A stretch of 19,567 bases of DNA from an uncultured Altererythrobacter sp. (GCA_946885545.1 CAMPGP010000016.1:1-19567); one strand, 5' to 3'. Shown: positions 5,923 to 14,786, numbered from the stretch's first letter. Numbers and translations are program-made. Notes: a model not told the origin generated them from the sequence alone.

Positions 5923-8615
5923 CAGAATTGAGTTCCTACGTTGAAAGTGAATTTCTTCGTGTCGTCGCCCGGCTCTTTCTTGAGCACGTGGGCGAAGTCG
6001 ATGCGGAACGGGCCGAAGGGCGAGTTCCAGTTCACGCCGATGCCCACCGAAACGCGCGGGCTGGGCGAATCGCCGAGGAAGCTCTCGGTGATGTAGCTGT
6101 TCGGAAGGATGAAGGGGTCGTTCGGTTCGCCCGCGTCGTTGAGCGGATCGGTCGTCTGCTGGATCGTATCGTTGCCGTCTTCATCCTCGACGATTTCGAG
6201 ATAGAGCAGATTGTTGTCGCCGTCGCGGCCCTGCACCCCGTTCGGGAAGTTCTGCAGCTCGGGACGCGTGACGTTGAACAGCGCGCCCACGTCGAGGAAG
6301 ATCGACGGGCGAAGGCCGAGCTCCTGGGCGCCCGCGCCGAGCGGGATTTCTAGTTCGGCCCTGCCGAGGTAGTAGGCGTTGCCGCCGAGAGCGTCGTCAA
6401 CGATCTGGTCGCGATCGGTCACGGGCACGCGCGGCGTGGTGGGATCGCTGTCGTCGTCGATCAGCGGGGTGCGCAGGATGCGCGGACCCACGCCGCGAAT
6501 GTCGAAGCCGCGGAACTGCGGTTCGCCGAGGAAGAAGCGGTCGGTCAGGCGCACGTCGTCGACCCCCGGACCCCGATCTTCGAGGCCCTTGATCACGCCG
6601 CCCTCGCCCTGCAGCGAGAAGATGAAGCCGCCGAACACCGGCCAGTACTTCGAGCCCTTGGTTCTGAGGCGCAGATACTTCACCGTGCCGCCCAGGCCGG
6701 CGAACTCGGTGCCGACCGAGAGCGTGTGGCCGCGCCGCGGGCGATAGGGATTGTCGAGCGTCTGCATCGACACCGTCAGCCCGAGGATCGAACTGGTGCG
6801 CGAACCGACCGCTTCGCACAGGTAGCGACCCGCGCGGAAGGGATCGCATTCCGCCACGCCGTCGCCATCGAGGTCGCTGAAATAGGTGAACTCGTCGAGC
6901 GACACATCATCGAAATTCAGCGTGTAGCTGCCGACCGCCGAGATGTACTCGGTCAGCGGAACGCCCGCCCTCAGCGAAAAGCCGGTCGTCGACTGCTCGA
7001 ATGTACGGTTACGGTTGTTGTTGGCGAAGTTGAAGCTGTTGTAATCCTTGCGATAGATGTCCGCTCCCATCGAGATGTTGCGGTCGAACACGTAAGGCTC
7101 GGTGAAGCTGAGCGCGGCCGAGCGCGAGTAGCGCGAGTAGTTGACCGACGCGCCGACCGTCTGGCCGCGGCCGCGGAAGTTGTTCTGCTTGATCGAGCCG
7201 GCGAGGATGAAGTTTTCGATCGACGAGAAGCCCGCCGAAAGCTGCAGCTCGCCGGTCGGCTGCTCCTCAACGTTCGCTTCCAGAATGATCCGATCGGGGG
7301 CGCTGCCTTCCCGCTGCGTGATCTCGAAGTTTTCCTGGAAATAGCCGAGCGAGGCGATGCGGCTCGAGGAGCGCTTGACCTGCAGCGAGTTGAATGCGTC
7401 GCCTTCCGCGACGCGAAACTCGCGGCGCACGACCTTGTCCTGCGTCAGCGTATTGCCGTTCACGTCGACCTGCTCGACATACACGCGTGGCGCCTCGCGC
7501 AGGACGTAGGTCACGTCCATGGTCTGGCTTTCGGGGTTGCGCACGAATTGCGGCTCGACATCGGCGAAGGCGTAGCCGAACGTGCCGGCCAACTCGGTCA
7601 GCTGCTCGACCGTATCCTCGACGAGCGCACCGTCGTACCAGTCGCCCTCCTTCATGCCGAGGTTCTGCGTCATCCGCGTGCTGTCGAAGTCGCGGATCTG
7701 GCTGTCGACCGACACGTTGCCGAACTTGTAGCGCTCGCCTTCCTCGACCACGTACGTGATGATGAAGTCGCGCTTGTCGGGCGTCAGCTCGGCGACTGCC
7801 GAAACCACCCGGAAGTCGGGGTAGCCTTCGGTCAGGTAGAACTGCCGCAGCTTCTGCTGGTCGAAGGCCAGCCGGTCGGGATCGTAACTGGTGTTCGAGC
7901 TGAGGAAGCGCAGGAGCCGCGCCTCCTTGGTCACCATCTCGCTCTTGAGATCGCCGTCGTCGAACTTCTCGTTGCCGATAATATTGATCTGCTGGACCTT
8001 GGACTTCGGCCCTTCGGTTATCTCGAATACCACGTCGACGCGGTTCTGGCTCAGATCCACCGTCTGCGGCTCGACTGAAGCGGCGAAGCGGCCCTGGCGC
8101 TTGTAGAGCTCGATGATCCGCGCGGTATCGGCGCGCACTTTCGAACGGGTGAATATCTGGCGCGGCGCAAGCCGGATTTCGGGCAGGATCTTGTCGTTCT
8201 TGATCCGCTTGTTGCCCTCGAGGATGATCCGGTTGATCACCGGGTTCTCGACCACCTCGATCACCACGTCGCCGGCGTCGTTTCGGACGCTCGCGTTGGA
8301 GAACAGCTCGGTGGCGTAGAGATCCTTGAGCGCTTCGTCGGCCAGGGCCTGTGTATAGGTGTCGCCGACGCGCATCTGGATGTAGGAAATGATCGTCTGC
8401 GGCTCCAGGCGCTGGGCGCCCGTGATCGTGATCGACCGGATCGTCTGCCCTTGGGGTGCTGCCACCGGCGCGGGTTGCGCTGCCGTGTCGACCTCGGTTT
8501 CCTGGGCCAGCAGTGGAGCGGGCACGCCAGCGAGCATGGTACCGCCGAGCAGCGCCAGCGCGAAGCGTGCGCCGGTCTTGCCGAATGCGCCGGCGGCTTT
8601 TTCGCGTTCAATCAT
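5922..8615 (-). CDS. bamA: Outer membrane protein assembly factor BamA
   Basis: BamA is the essential outer-membrane core of the BAM complex, which folds and inserts beta-barrel proteins. The 897-residue protein has a signal sequence (core FALALLGGTMLAG, likely cleavage after PLLA before QETEVD). About five POTRA repeats follow (for example IRSITITGAQRL, INRIILEGNKRI, VQQINIIGNEKF, VYVEQVDVNGNT). The C-terminal 16-strand barrel carries the loop-6 motif as QFRGFDIRG and ends in the terminal phenylalanine signal (NVGTQF). The protein is longer than E. coli BamA (810), with acidic insertions in predicted surface loops. Start choice is uncertain: ATG 8615 gives a compact signal peptide, but ATG 8636 and GTG 8654 are in frame and none has a good Shine-Dalgarno. 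Confidence 0.95.
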   Translation of the reverse strand: MIEREKAAGAFGKTGARFALALLGGTMLAGVPAPLLAQETEVDTAAQPAPVAAPQGQTIRSITITGAQRLEPQTIISYIQMRVGDTYTQALADEALKDLYATELFSNASVRNDAGDVVIEVVENPVINRIILEGNKRIKNDKILPEIRLAPRQIFTRSKVRADTARIIELYKRQGRFAASVEPQTVDLSQNRVDVVFEITEGPKSKVQQINIIGNEKFDDGDLKSEMVTKEARLLRFLSSNTSYDPDRLAFDQQKLRQFYLTEGYPDFRVVSAVAELTPDKRDFIITYVVEEGERYKFGNVSVDSQIRDFDSTRMTQNLGMKEGDWYDGALVEDTVEQLTELAGTFGYAFADVEPQFVRNPESQTMDVTYVLREAPRVYVEQVDVNGNTLTQDKVVRREFRVAEGDAFNSLQVKRSSSRIASLGYFQENFEITQREGSAPDRIILEANVEEQPTGELQLSAGFSSIENFILAGSIKQNNFRGRGQTVGASVNYSRYSRSAALSFTEPYVFDRNISMGADIYRKDYNSFNFANNNRNRTFEQSTTGFSLRAGVPLTEYISAVGSYTLNFDDVSLDEFTYFSDLDGDGVAECDPFRAGRYLCEAVGSRTSSILGLTVSMQTLDNPYRPRRGHTLSVGTEFAGLGGTVKYLRLRTKGSKYWPVFGGFIFSLQGEGGVIKGLEDRGPGVDDVRLTDRFFLGEPQFRGFDIRGVGPRILRTPLIDDDSDPTTPRVPVTDRDQIVDDALGGNAYYLGRAELEIPLGAGAQELGLRPSIFLDVGALFNVTRPELQNFPNGVQGRDGDNNLLYLEIVEDEDGNDTIQQTTDPLNDAGEPNDPFILPNSYITESFLGDSPSPRVSVGIGVNWNSPFGPFRIDFAHVLKKEPGDDTKKFTFNVGTQF

Positions 8616-8679
8616 CGCCAAGGTGATCCCGTCCATCCTAATCAACTGCACCACAGGGCCGTCGCCCGTCTATCGGACC

Positions 8680-8698
8680 GGGCGGCGGATTGCCGCCC
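8680..8698. repeat. Inverted repeat (hairpin) between rseP and bamA
   Basis: A perfect 7-bp stem GGGCGGC / GCCGCCC with a 5-base loop lies in the only gap of about 150 bases inside the cdsA-to-fabZ run. There is no U-tract after it in the direction of transcription, so it is not a simple terminator. It could be an RNA-processing or attenuation element ahead of bamA. Confidence 0.4.
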
Positions 8699-8771
8699 TT
8701 GCCCGATGCCGTGCCCCCAATCAAGCAAAGGAAGGAACCAGTCCCCTGCGCCGACCGTCCCCCCGGACCGG

Positions 8772-9911
8772 TCAGCTGCCGAAGATCGGCAGCGAGAAAA
8801 TATCGTTGACGGTAACGAAGACCATCAACGCCAGGACCAGGCCGATACCGGCTCGAAACGCCAACTCCTGCCCACGCGGCCCCACCGGTTTCCGGCGGAC
8901 CGCCTCCGCCGCATAGAAGGCCAGATGCCCACCGTCGAGCGCGGGGATTGGCAAGAGATTGATGAATGCCAAATTAAGCGAGATCAGCGCGATGAAGTTG
9001 ATGAAGGCCAGCGGACCCAGGCTGAACTGCTCGCCCGAGTACTTGGCGATCTTGATCGGCCCGCCCAGCTCGCGGACCGAGCGTTCGCCCGACACGATCT
9101 GCCCGATGCCTGTCACCATCATCCGCACGATGTCGAGGCTGTGACCGACGGCGAGCCCGGTCGCGGCGATCGGACCCTGTCGATCGAAGTCGAACTCGAC
9201 CGCAGCGGGGGCGATGCCGATCCGGCCGATCTTGGATTCGTTGCCGAACCCGTCCTCCACTATCTCGCTCCGAGCGGTGACGGGGATCGTAAGGTCGCGT
9301 CCCTCGCGATCGAGCGCCAACGAGAAGGTGCGCCCCGGATAGAGCATGACCGCATCCTGGATATTGCGGAAATCGGTCATCGGCTTTCCGTCGATCGCCA
9401 CGATGCGGTCGCCGGGCGCGATGCCCGCCGCCGCCGCCGCGGAGCCTTCCGCGACCTCGCCCACGGTAAGCTGACGGTCGGAATCCACCGCGACCGGCTT
9501 GCCGACGATCATGAAGAAAGCTGCGAAGATCGCCAGCGCGACGATCACGTTGGTGGCAGGCCCCGCGAACACGATCAGGGCACGCTGCCACAACGGCTTG
9601 AAATGGAACGATCCGGCGCGTTCGTGTTCCGGAATCGCGGCGAGCTTCTCCTCGTCGGGTATGCTCGCCGGGTTCATGTCGCCCTTGAACTGGACGTAGC
9701 CGCCGAGCGGCAGCGCCGAGAGCTTCCAGCGCGTTCCACGGCGGTCGGTGAATCCGGCAAGTTCCTTGCCGAACCCGACCGAGAACGCCTCCGCCTGCAC
9801 CCCGAAGAGGCGCCCGACGAGGTAGTGTCCGAATTCGTGAATCGTGATCAGCGGCCCCAGCACCAGCAGGAACCCGACGATGTACATCCAGAACGAGGGC
9901 GAATCAGCCAA
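8772..9911 (-). CDS. rseP: RIP metalloprotease RseP (site-2 protease family)
   Basis: RseP is an inner-membrane zinc protease that cleaves transmembrane segments of substrates such as anti-sigma factors and remnant signal peptides. The 379-residue protein has the zinc motif HEFGH in the first membrane helix (H25, E26, H29). A periplasmic PDZ region follows (EVAEGSAAAAAGIAPGDRIV), with the third zinc ligand in PIPALDGGHL near residue 326, and then a C-terminal membrane helix. It starts with TTG at 9911-9909, overlapping the end of dxr by 8 bases; a GGAG ten bases upstream supports it and no ATG lies between it and the first helix. It is one PDZ-like unit long, shorter than the E. coli protein (450, two PDZ domains), as in many alphaproteobacteria. 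Confidence 0.95.
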   Translation of the reverse strand: MADSPSFWMYIVGFLLVLGPLITIHEFGHYLVGRLFGVQAEAFSVGFGKELAGFTDRRGTRWKLSALPLGGYVQFKGDMNPASIPDEEKLAAIPEHERAGSFHFKPLWQRALIVFAGPATNVIVALAIFAAFFMIVGKPVAVDSDRQLTVGEVAEGSAAAAAGIAPGDRIVAIDGKPMTDFRNIQDAVMLYPGRTFSLALDREGRDLTIPVTARSEIVEDGFGNESKIGRIGIAPAAVEFDFDRQGPIAATGLAVGHSLDIVRMMVTGIGQIVSGERSVRELGGPIKIAKYSGEQFSLGPLAFINFIALISLNLAFINLLPIPALDGGHLAFYAAEAVRRKPVGPRGQELAFRAGIGLVLALMVFVTVNDIFSLPIFGS

Positions 9912-11064
9912 TTGCGGCAGTCTCCAGAAGGTCGCGAGCCCGAACGCGCGCTTCGGCGTCTATGGAAAGAACGTCGTCGAGCGAGGAAGGTGCCTGCGGC
10001 CTGTAGCGATTCAGGGTTTCGGCGACCACTAGCGCGATGCGGGTGAACGAAATCTGACCGGCGAGGAAGGCGGCCACCGCCACTTCGTTCGCCGCGTTGA
10101 GCACCGCGGGCGTGCCGCCGCCCGCATGGGCTGCTTCTCGCGCTATCCGGGTCGCGGGGAAGCGCTCCTCGTCGGGCGCCTCGAACGTCAATGCTCCTAT
10201 CGCAGCCAGATCGAGCGGCGCGCACGGTGTGTCCATTCGCCGCGGCCAGGCGAGGCACGAGGCGATCGGCACGCGCATGTCCGAGGGACCGAGCTGCGCC
10301 AGCGTGGAGCCGTCGCGGTATTCGACCATCGAATGGACCACGCTCTGCGGATGCACGACGATGCGAAGGTGGTCGAGACCGACGGGGAACAGATGATGCG
10401 CCTCGATGAATTCGAGACCCTTGTTCATCATCGTTGCCGAATCGACGCTGATCTTGGCGCCCATATCCCAGTTGGGATGCGCCACCGCCTGCGTTGGCGT
10501 CGCCGCGGCGAGCTGATCGCGGCTCCACGTTCGGAAGGGCCCGCCGCTCGCGGTGAGCGTGATCGAGCGCACGTCCTCGATCCGCCCGCCCTGGAGGCAC
10601 TGGAAGATCGCATTGTGCTCCGAATCGACCGGCAGCAGTGTCGCGCCGTGTTCGGCGACCGCCGCCGTCATGACGTCGCCCGCCGAGACGAGCGCCTCCT
10701 TGTTCGCCAGTGCGATCGTGCCGCCCTGCCGGATCGCGGCCATCGTCGGCCCCAGCCCGGCGCAGCCGACGATGGCAGCGACGGTGACGTCGACCGGGCG
10801 CGCGGCGGCCTCGCACAGCGCCTCGCGCCCGCCTGCGGCCTCGATCCCCGTCCCTGACAGCGCAGCGCGCAAGTCCGCGAGGCAGGCTTCATCGCCGACG
10901 ACCGCCACCTCGGCGTCGAACTCGATCGCCAGCGCGGCGAGATGGGGGACGCTGCAGTTCGCGGTCAGCGCGACGACGCGCCAGTCGTCGCGATTGCGCC
11001 GCACGAGGTCCAATGTCGAAGAGCCGACCGAACCCGTCGCGCCGAGGATGGAGATCGTGCGCAT
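9904..11064 (-). CDS. dxr: 1-deoxy-D-xylulose-5-phosphate reductoisomerase
   Basis: Dxr converts 1-deoxy-D-xylulose 5-phosphate to 2-C-methyl-D-erythritol 4-phosphate with NADPH, the committed step of the MEP isoprenoid pathway in the cytosol. The 386-residue protein has the N-terminal nucleotide-binding GATGSVGSSTLDL and the LANKEALVSAG block. The metal ligands lie in PVDSEHNAIFQ (D147, E149) and KGLEFIEAHHLF (E218), with TASGGPFR (substrate loop) and HPNWDMGAKISVDSATMMNK. The ATG shares a base with the cdsA stop (TGATG). Its neighbours uppS and cdsA are lipid genes, and its product ultimately feeds the prenyl diphosphates used by UppS, a logical grouping. Confidence 0.96.
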   Translation of the reverse strand: MRTISILGATGSVGSSTLDLVRRNRDDWRVVALTANCSVPHLAALAIEFDAEVAVVGDEACLADLRAALSGTGIEAAGGREALCEAAARPVDVTVAAIVGCAGLGPTMAAIRQGGTIALANKEALVSAGDVMTAAVAEHGATLLPVDSEHNAIFQCLQGGRIEDVRSITLTASGGPFRTWSRDQLAAATPTQAVAHPNWDMGAKISVDSATMMNKGLEFIEAHHLFPVGLDHLRIVVHPQSVVHSMVEYRDGSTLAQLGPSDMRVPIASCLAWPRRMDTPCAPLDLAAIGALTFEAPDEERFPATRIAREAAHAGGGTPAVLNAANEVAVAAFLAGQISFTRIALVVAETLNRYRPQAPSSLDDVLSIDAEARVRARDLLETAAIG

Positions 11065-11840
11065 CAGTTCGTCACCGCCGCCGCGAGAGCCCCTACCGCG
11101 ATCGCGACCGGCAGCATGCCATCGACGCGGTCGAACACGCCGCCGTGCCCGGGGATCAGGCGCGAGCTGTCCTTCACCCCTGCCCGCCGCTTGAGCCAGC
11201 TTTCGAAGAAATCGCCCGCCTGTGCGAGCACCGCCAGCCCGGCGCCAAGCAAGGCCGCGCCGCCCAATCCTTCGCCGTCGAGCGGCAGGCCGAGCTCGAA
11301 GCGCGGGCCGAGCCACGACATGTCGGAATCGATCGCCAGCACCCACAATACGACCCACAGCGCCGAGGCGGCCATCCCGCCGAACAGTCCTGCCCAGGTC
11401 TTCGACGGGCTGATCCGCGGTGCGATCTTCGGCCCGCCGATCGTCCGGCCGGAGAAATAGGCCCCGCTGTCGGTGAAGATCGTCACCCCGAGGATCAGCA
11501 CGATGAGGAAATCCCCCGCGCCGACGAGGATCGCTGCCGCGAGGCCGATGTAGAGCGCACCCGCGATGAGGGCGGCGAGCCTGTAGGGCACGTTCGCGGT
11601 CGCGCGGGTGATCAGGATGGTGAATTCAGCGAAGCACGCGAATGCGACGAGCCCGATGAACAGGTCGAATGCCTGCCCGCCGAGCCAGAACGCGGCGCCC
11701 GCGACGAGAAGCATCACGGCCGCCGACGCAAGCCGGATCGGCAGATCGGACGTGCGCACTGCCAGCGGCACGGCCATGTAGCGGCGCGCGCGTTCCTTCA
11801 GGCGATCGCGCTTGCGGTCCGACACGTCACCGTCCGCCAT
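11064..11840 (-). CDS. cdsA: Phosphatidate cytidylyltransferase (CDP-diacylglycerol synthase)
   Basis: CdsA makes CDP-diacylglycerol from phosphatidic acid and CTP at the inner membrane, the branch point for all phospholipids and directly upstream of PssA, which is also in this window. The 258-residue protein is polytopic (about seven hydrophobic segments). It ends with the family signature SWLKRRAGVKD...LIPGHGGVFDRVDG, including the metal- and CTP-binding aspartates; the block SPSKTWAGLFGG is also typical. The start at ATG 11840 is supported by GGGAG seven bases upstream and overlaps the uppS end by 14 bases; a further in-frame ATG at 11882 lies deeper in uppS and lacks this support. It is part of uppS-cdsA-dxr-rseP. 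Confidence 0.95.
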   Translation of the reverse strand: MADGDVSDRKRDRLKERARRYMAVPLAVRTSDLPIRLASAAVMLLVAGAAFWLGGQAFDLFIGLVAFACFAEFTILITRATANVPYRLAALIAGALYIGLAAAILVGAGDFLIVLILGVTIFTDSGAYFSGRTIGGPKIAPRISPSKTWAGLFGGMAASALWVVLWVLAIDSDMSWLGPRFELGLPLDGEGLGGAALLGAGLAVLAQAGDFFESWLKRRAGVKDSSRLIPGHGGVFDRVDGMLPVAIAVGALAAAVTN

Positions 11841-12510
11841 AACGTCGCTCCCTGCCGGCGAATTGCTCGAGCGCATCGGCAAGGTGCGCCGGGGTGAAAT
11901 CGGGCCACAGCGTATCGACGAACATCATCTCGGCATAAGCACATTGCCACAGCAGGAAGTTCGACAGCCGCACCTCGCCGCTGGTGCGGATCAGCAGGTC
12001 GAGCGGCGGCAGGTCGGCGGTGTCGAGATGTGCCGCGATGGTCTCGACCGTGATCTCGCCCGCCTCGGCAGCCTTCGCTGCGGCGCGGGCGATCTCCTGT
12101 TGCGAGCCGTAGTTGAGCGCGACAGCCAGTGTTCGGGCACCGTTCCGTGTCTGTTCGAGCGCGTGTTCGAGCATTTCGACGATGTCCGGCGCGAGCCCCT
12201 GCCAGTCGCCGATGATCTTGAGCTTGACGTCGTTCGCGATGAATTCGGGCAGGTCCGATTTCACGAACTTGCGCATCAGGTTCATCAGATCGTCAACTTC
12301 TTCGCCCGGTCGCTTCCAGTTTTCCGAGCTGAAAGCATAGAGCGTCAGGCACTCTATTCCGCTGCCCGCGAGGCTGCGGACCAACTCGCGCACCGACTCT
12401 ACGCCGCGCTGGTGACCCAGCGCGCGCGGCAGGTGGCGGCGCTTGGCCCAGCGGCCGTTGCCATCCATGATGATGGCGACGTGGCGCGCGTGCTGTCCTT
12501 CTCCTGTCAT
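11827..12510 (-). CDS. uppS: Isoprenyl transferase, (di-trans,poly-cis)-undecaprenyl diphosphate synthase
   Basis: UppS adds cis-isoprene units from isopentenyl diphosphate to farnesyl diphosphate, making the C55 carrier for peptidoglycan and surface glycans. The 227-residue protein has the catalytic N-terminal HVAIIMDGNGRWAKRR (D16), the GHQRGVESVRELV helix, LTLYAFSSENWKRP and the C-terminal substrate-binding RTSGEVRLSNFLLWQ; all key positions are present. Length is normal to slightly short. It follows frr with a 25-base gap and overlaps the start of cdsA, typical of the frr-uppS-cdsA order across proteobacteria. Confidence 0.96.
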   Translation of the reverse strand: MTGEGQHARHVAIIMDGNGRWAKRRHLPRALGHQRGVESVRELVRSLAGSGIECLTLYAFSSENWKRPGEEVDDLMNLMRKFVKSDLPEFIANDVKLKIIGDWQGLAPDIVEMLEHALEQTRNGARTLAVALNYGSQQEIARAAAKAAEAGEITVETIAAHLDTADLPPLDLLIRTSGEVRLSNFLLWQCAYAEMMFVDTLWPDFTPAHLADALEQFAGRERRYGGR

Positions 12511-12535
12511 CCTTCGTCCCGGAAGCGCCGAACCC

Positions 12536-13093
12536 TCACTGGGTCAGGATTTCCTTTTCCTTCTGCGCGGCGGCGGCATCGGCATCGGCGACGTACTTGT
12601 CGGTCAGCTTCTGCACCTCGTCCTCGCTGCGCTTGCGCTCGTCTTCGGAGATTTCCTTCTTCTTCTCGTCGTCCTTGAGCGCTTCCATGCCGTCGCGACG
12701 CACGTTGCGGATCGCGATCTTGGCCTGTTCCGCGTATTGGCCCGCGAGCTTGGCGAGGTCCTTGCGCCGCTCTTCGGTCAGGTCGGGCATCGGCAGGCGG
12801 ATCGTCTGGCCGTCGGTCATCGGGTTCAGGCCGAGGTTGGCCTTGGCGATGCCCTTCTCGACCGCGCTCACGTTGGCCTTGTCCCACACCTGCACGCTGA
12901 GCATGCGCGGCTCGGGCGCGGAGACGGTCGCGACCTGGCTGAGCGGCATCATCGCGCCATAGACTTCGGCGTGGACCGGATCGAGCAGGTTCACGTTCGC
13001 GCGCCCCGTGCGCAGACCGGAAAGATCGCTCTTCAGGCTGTCTACCGCGCCCTGCATCCGGCGCTCGATATCGCTCTTGTCGTATTTCGCCAT
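12536..13093 (-). CDS. frr: Ribosome recycling factor
   Basis: Frr splits post-termination ribosomes together with EF-G so that subunits can be reused. The 185-residue protein is exactly family length and has the typical blocks [60 protein letters not shown] (split by short spacing) and a long charged helix at the C-terminus ([18 protein letters not shown]). The start is ATG 13093, only three bases after the pyrH stop, so it is co-transcribed and probably translationally coupled with pyrH. Confidence 0.97.
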   Translation of the reverse strand: MAKYDKSDIERRMQGAVDSLKSDLSGLRTGRANVNLLDPVHAEVYGAMMPLSQVATVSAPEPRMLSVQVWDKANVSAVEKGIAKANLGLNPMTDGQTIRLPMPDLTEERRKDLAKLAGQYAEQAKIAIRNVRRDGMEALKDDEKKKEISEDERKRSEDEVQKLTDKYVADADAAAAQKEKEILTQ

Positions 13094-13096
13094 GTG

Positions 13097-13819
13097 TCAG
13101 GCTTCCTCTTTCACTACCGTCTGGACGCCCTCGCCCGCCAGAACCCGCGCCAGGTTGCCCTTCTCGCGGATCGAGAAGACCACGATCGGGATCCCGTTGT
13201 CGCGGCAAAGCGCCACGGCGGAGGCGTCCATCACCTTGAGATTGCTTGCCAGCACCTTGTCGTAACTGACCGTATCGAAACGTTTTGCGCCCGAATTTTT
13301 CTTCGGATCGCTATCGTAGACCCCGTCGACGCTGGTGCCCTTGAACAAGGCGTCGCAGCGCATTTCCGCCGCGCGAAGCGCCGCGCCGCTGTCGGTGGTG
13401 AAATAGGGCGCGCCGACGCCCGCGGCGAAGATCACCACGCGGCCCTTTTCCAGATGGCGCTCGGCCCGGCGGCGGATCACCGGCTCGCACACCTGGTCCA
13501 TCTGGACCGCGGACTGCACGCGGGTCTGCACGCCCAATTGCTCGAGCGCGTTCTGCATCGCGAGCGCGTTCATCACCGTCGCCAGCATGCCCATGTAGTC
13601 GGCCTGCGCGCGGTCCATGCCCTGCGCGGCGCCCGCCATGCCGCGGAAGATATTGCCGCCACCGATCACCAGACAGATCTCGAGCCCGGTCTCCTTGGCC
13701 GCCTTCACTTCGGCCGCGAGCTCGGAAACGAAGGCCGGATCGATCCCGAACTGCTGATCCCCCATCAGCACTTCGCCCGAAAGCTTGAGCAATATGCGCT
13801 TGTATTTCGGGGAGGACAT
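13097..13819 (-). CDS. pyrH: UMP kinase
   Basis: PyrH phosphorylates UMP to UDP with ATP, the gateway to all pyrimidine nucleotides and UDP-sugars; it is hexameric and cytosolic. The 240-residue protein starts [20 protein letters not shown] with the ATP-binding lysine/GSGE-like region. It has [10 protein letters not shown], the UMP-binding [20 protein letters not shown] and the ATP-site [13 protein letters not shown] with [16 protein letters not shown]. An in-frame TTG at 13840 would extend it by 7 residues; ATG 13819 matches family N-termini, although no Shine-Dalgarno is visible. It is the first gene of the pyrH-to-rpmE run; the expected neighbour tsf is separated from it by a plus-strand gene. 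Confidence 0.96.
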   Translation of the reverse strand: MSSPKYKRILLKLSGEVLMGDQQFGIDPAFVSELAAEVKAAKETGLEICLVIGGGNIFRGMAGAAQGMDRAQADYMGMLATVMNALAMQNALEQLGVQTRVQSAVQMDQVCEPVIRRRAERHLEKGRVVIFAAGVGAPYFTTDSGAALRAAEMRCDALFKGTSVDGVYDSDPKKNSGAKRFDTVSYDKVLASNLKVMDASAVALCRDNGIPIVVFSIREKGNLARVLAGEGVQTVVKEEA

Positions 13820-13898
13820 GGGCGACACGGGTTCCAGCAATTTACGGGGTCGCCGGCGTCCTTAGCGGCCTCCACCCCTACGCGCAAAGGGAAAGCCG

Positions 13899-14786
13899 GT
13901 GTTCGCCACGCTGCGACGATCGAGGAAGTTTCGCTGGGCCGCCGCACTGCTGGCGGCTGCGACCGTGGCGGTCGGCGCCAAGGCCTGGTCCGACACGATG
14001 CGCGATGCGGTGGTCGAGCGGACAGCTCTCGCCATGCCGTCGCTTCCCGCCGAATCGGGGCCGGTGCGGGTCGCGCTGATCAGCGACATCCACGTAGCCG
14101 GGCCCGACATGCCGCCCGAGCGGCTCGAACGGATCGTCGCGCAGATCAATGCACTCCGGCCCGAAATCGTGCTGATCGCGGGCGATCTGGTGAGCGAAAA
14201 GCGCACCGCGACACGCATCTACACGCCGGAGGAGATCGTCGGGCCGCTGGGTGCGCTCGACGCGCCGCTCGGTGTGATCGTGGTGCCGGGCAATCACGAC
14301 CACTGGTTCGACATGCCCGGCCTCGCGGTCGAACTGGAGCGGAACGGGATCGCACTGCTCGCCAACGAAGCGATGCAGGCCGGGCCGCTGGTGATCGGGG
14401 GGCTCGACGACGATTACACCGGCCGCGCCGACGCGCCCGCGACGCTCGCGGCGATGGACCGGTTCGAGGGGGCGAGAATCGTGCTCAGCCACAGCCCCGA
14501 TCCCTTTCCGGGCCTGCCGGGCTCGGTCCCGCTCATGCTGGCCGGGCATACGCATTGCGGGCAGATCGCCTATCCCTGGGGCGGTGCGCCCGCGCACCTT
14601 TCGGACTACGGCGACCGCTACGGCTGCGGCAGGGTCGACGAGAACGGCAGGACGCTCATCGTCGGCGCGGGTCTGGGCACGAGCCTGATCCCGATGCGGC
14701 TGTTTACCCAGCCGACCGTGTGGCTGATAGAACTGCGGCCGCCGGAGCAGGTCGCTCCGACGGCCGCAAATTCGGGTAGGCGATAG
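13899..14786 (+). CDS. Membrane-anchored metallophosphoesterase (calcineurin-like, YkuE/YaeI type)
   Basis: A 295-residue protein with a basic N-terminus and one hydrophobic anchor or signal segment (WAAALLAAATVAVGAKAW), then a calcineurin-like dimetal phosphoesterase domain. The metal motifs are complete: ISDIHVAG (D63, H65), IAGDLV (D96), PGNHDHW (N132, H133), LSHSPDPF and AGHTHCGQI. The family hydrolyses phosphomono- or diesters at or outside the membrane; the substrate here is unknown. The start is GTG 13899 with AGGG eight bases upstream. It lies on the opposite strand between pyrH and tsf, which are usually adjacent in relatives, and its stop is separated from the tsf stop by only three bases. 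Confidence 0.9.
   Translation: MFATLRRSRKFRWAAALLAAATVAVGAKAWSDTMRDAVVERTALAMPSLPAESGPVRVALISDIHVAGPDMPPERLERIVAQINALRPEIVLIAGDLVSEKRTATRIYTPEEIVGPLGALDAPLGVIVVPGNHDHWFDMPGLAVELERNGIALLANEAMQAGPLVIGGLDDDYTGRADAPATLAAMDRFEGARIVLSHSPDPFPGLPGSVPLMLAGHTHCGQIAYPWGGAPAHLSDYGDRYGCGRVDENGRTLIVGAGLGTSLIPMRLFTQPTVWLIELRPPEQVAPTAANSGRR

Noticed and set aside
8680..8698. Rho-independent terminator after rseP
   Set aside because: The stem is not followed by a U-tract in the direction of transcription, and bamA is expected to be read from the same operon.
8451..10046. A 531-codon open frame on the plus strand opposite rseP and bamA
   Set aside because: It is a mirror of strongly identified genes and has low-complexity, highly charged composition with no start signals.
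12443..14779. A 778-codon open frame on the plus strand across frr, pyrH and the phosphoesterase
   Set aside because: It is antisense to two certain genes and out of frame with a third; the composition is Arg/Ala/Gly/His-rich, typical of shadow frames in GC-rich DNA, with no recognisable domain.
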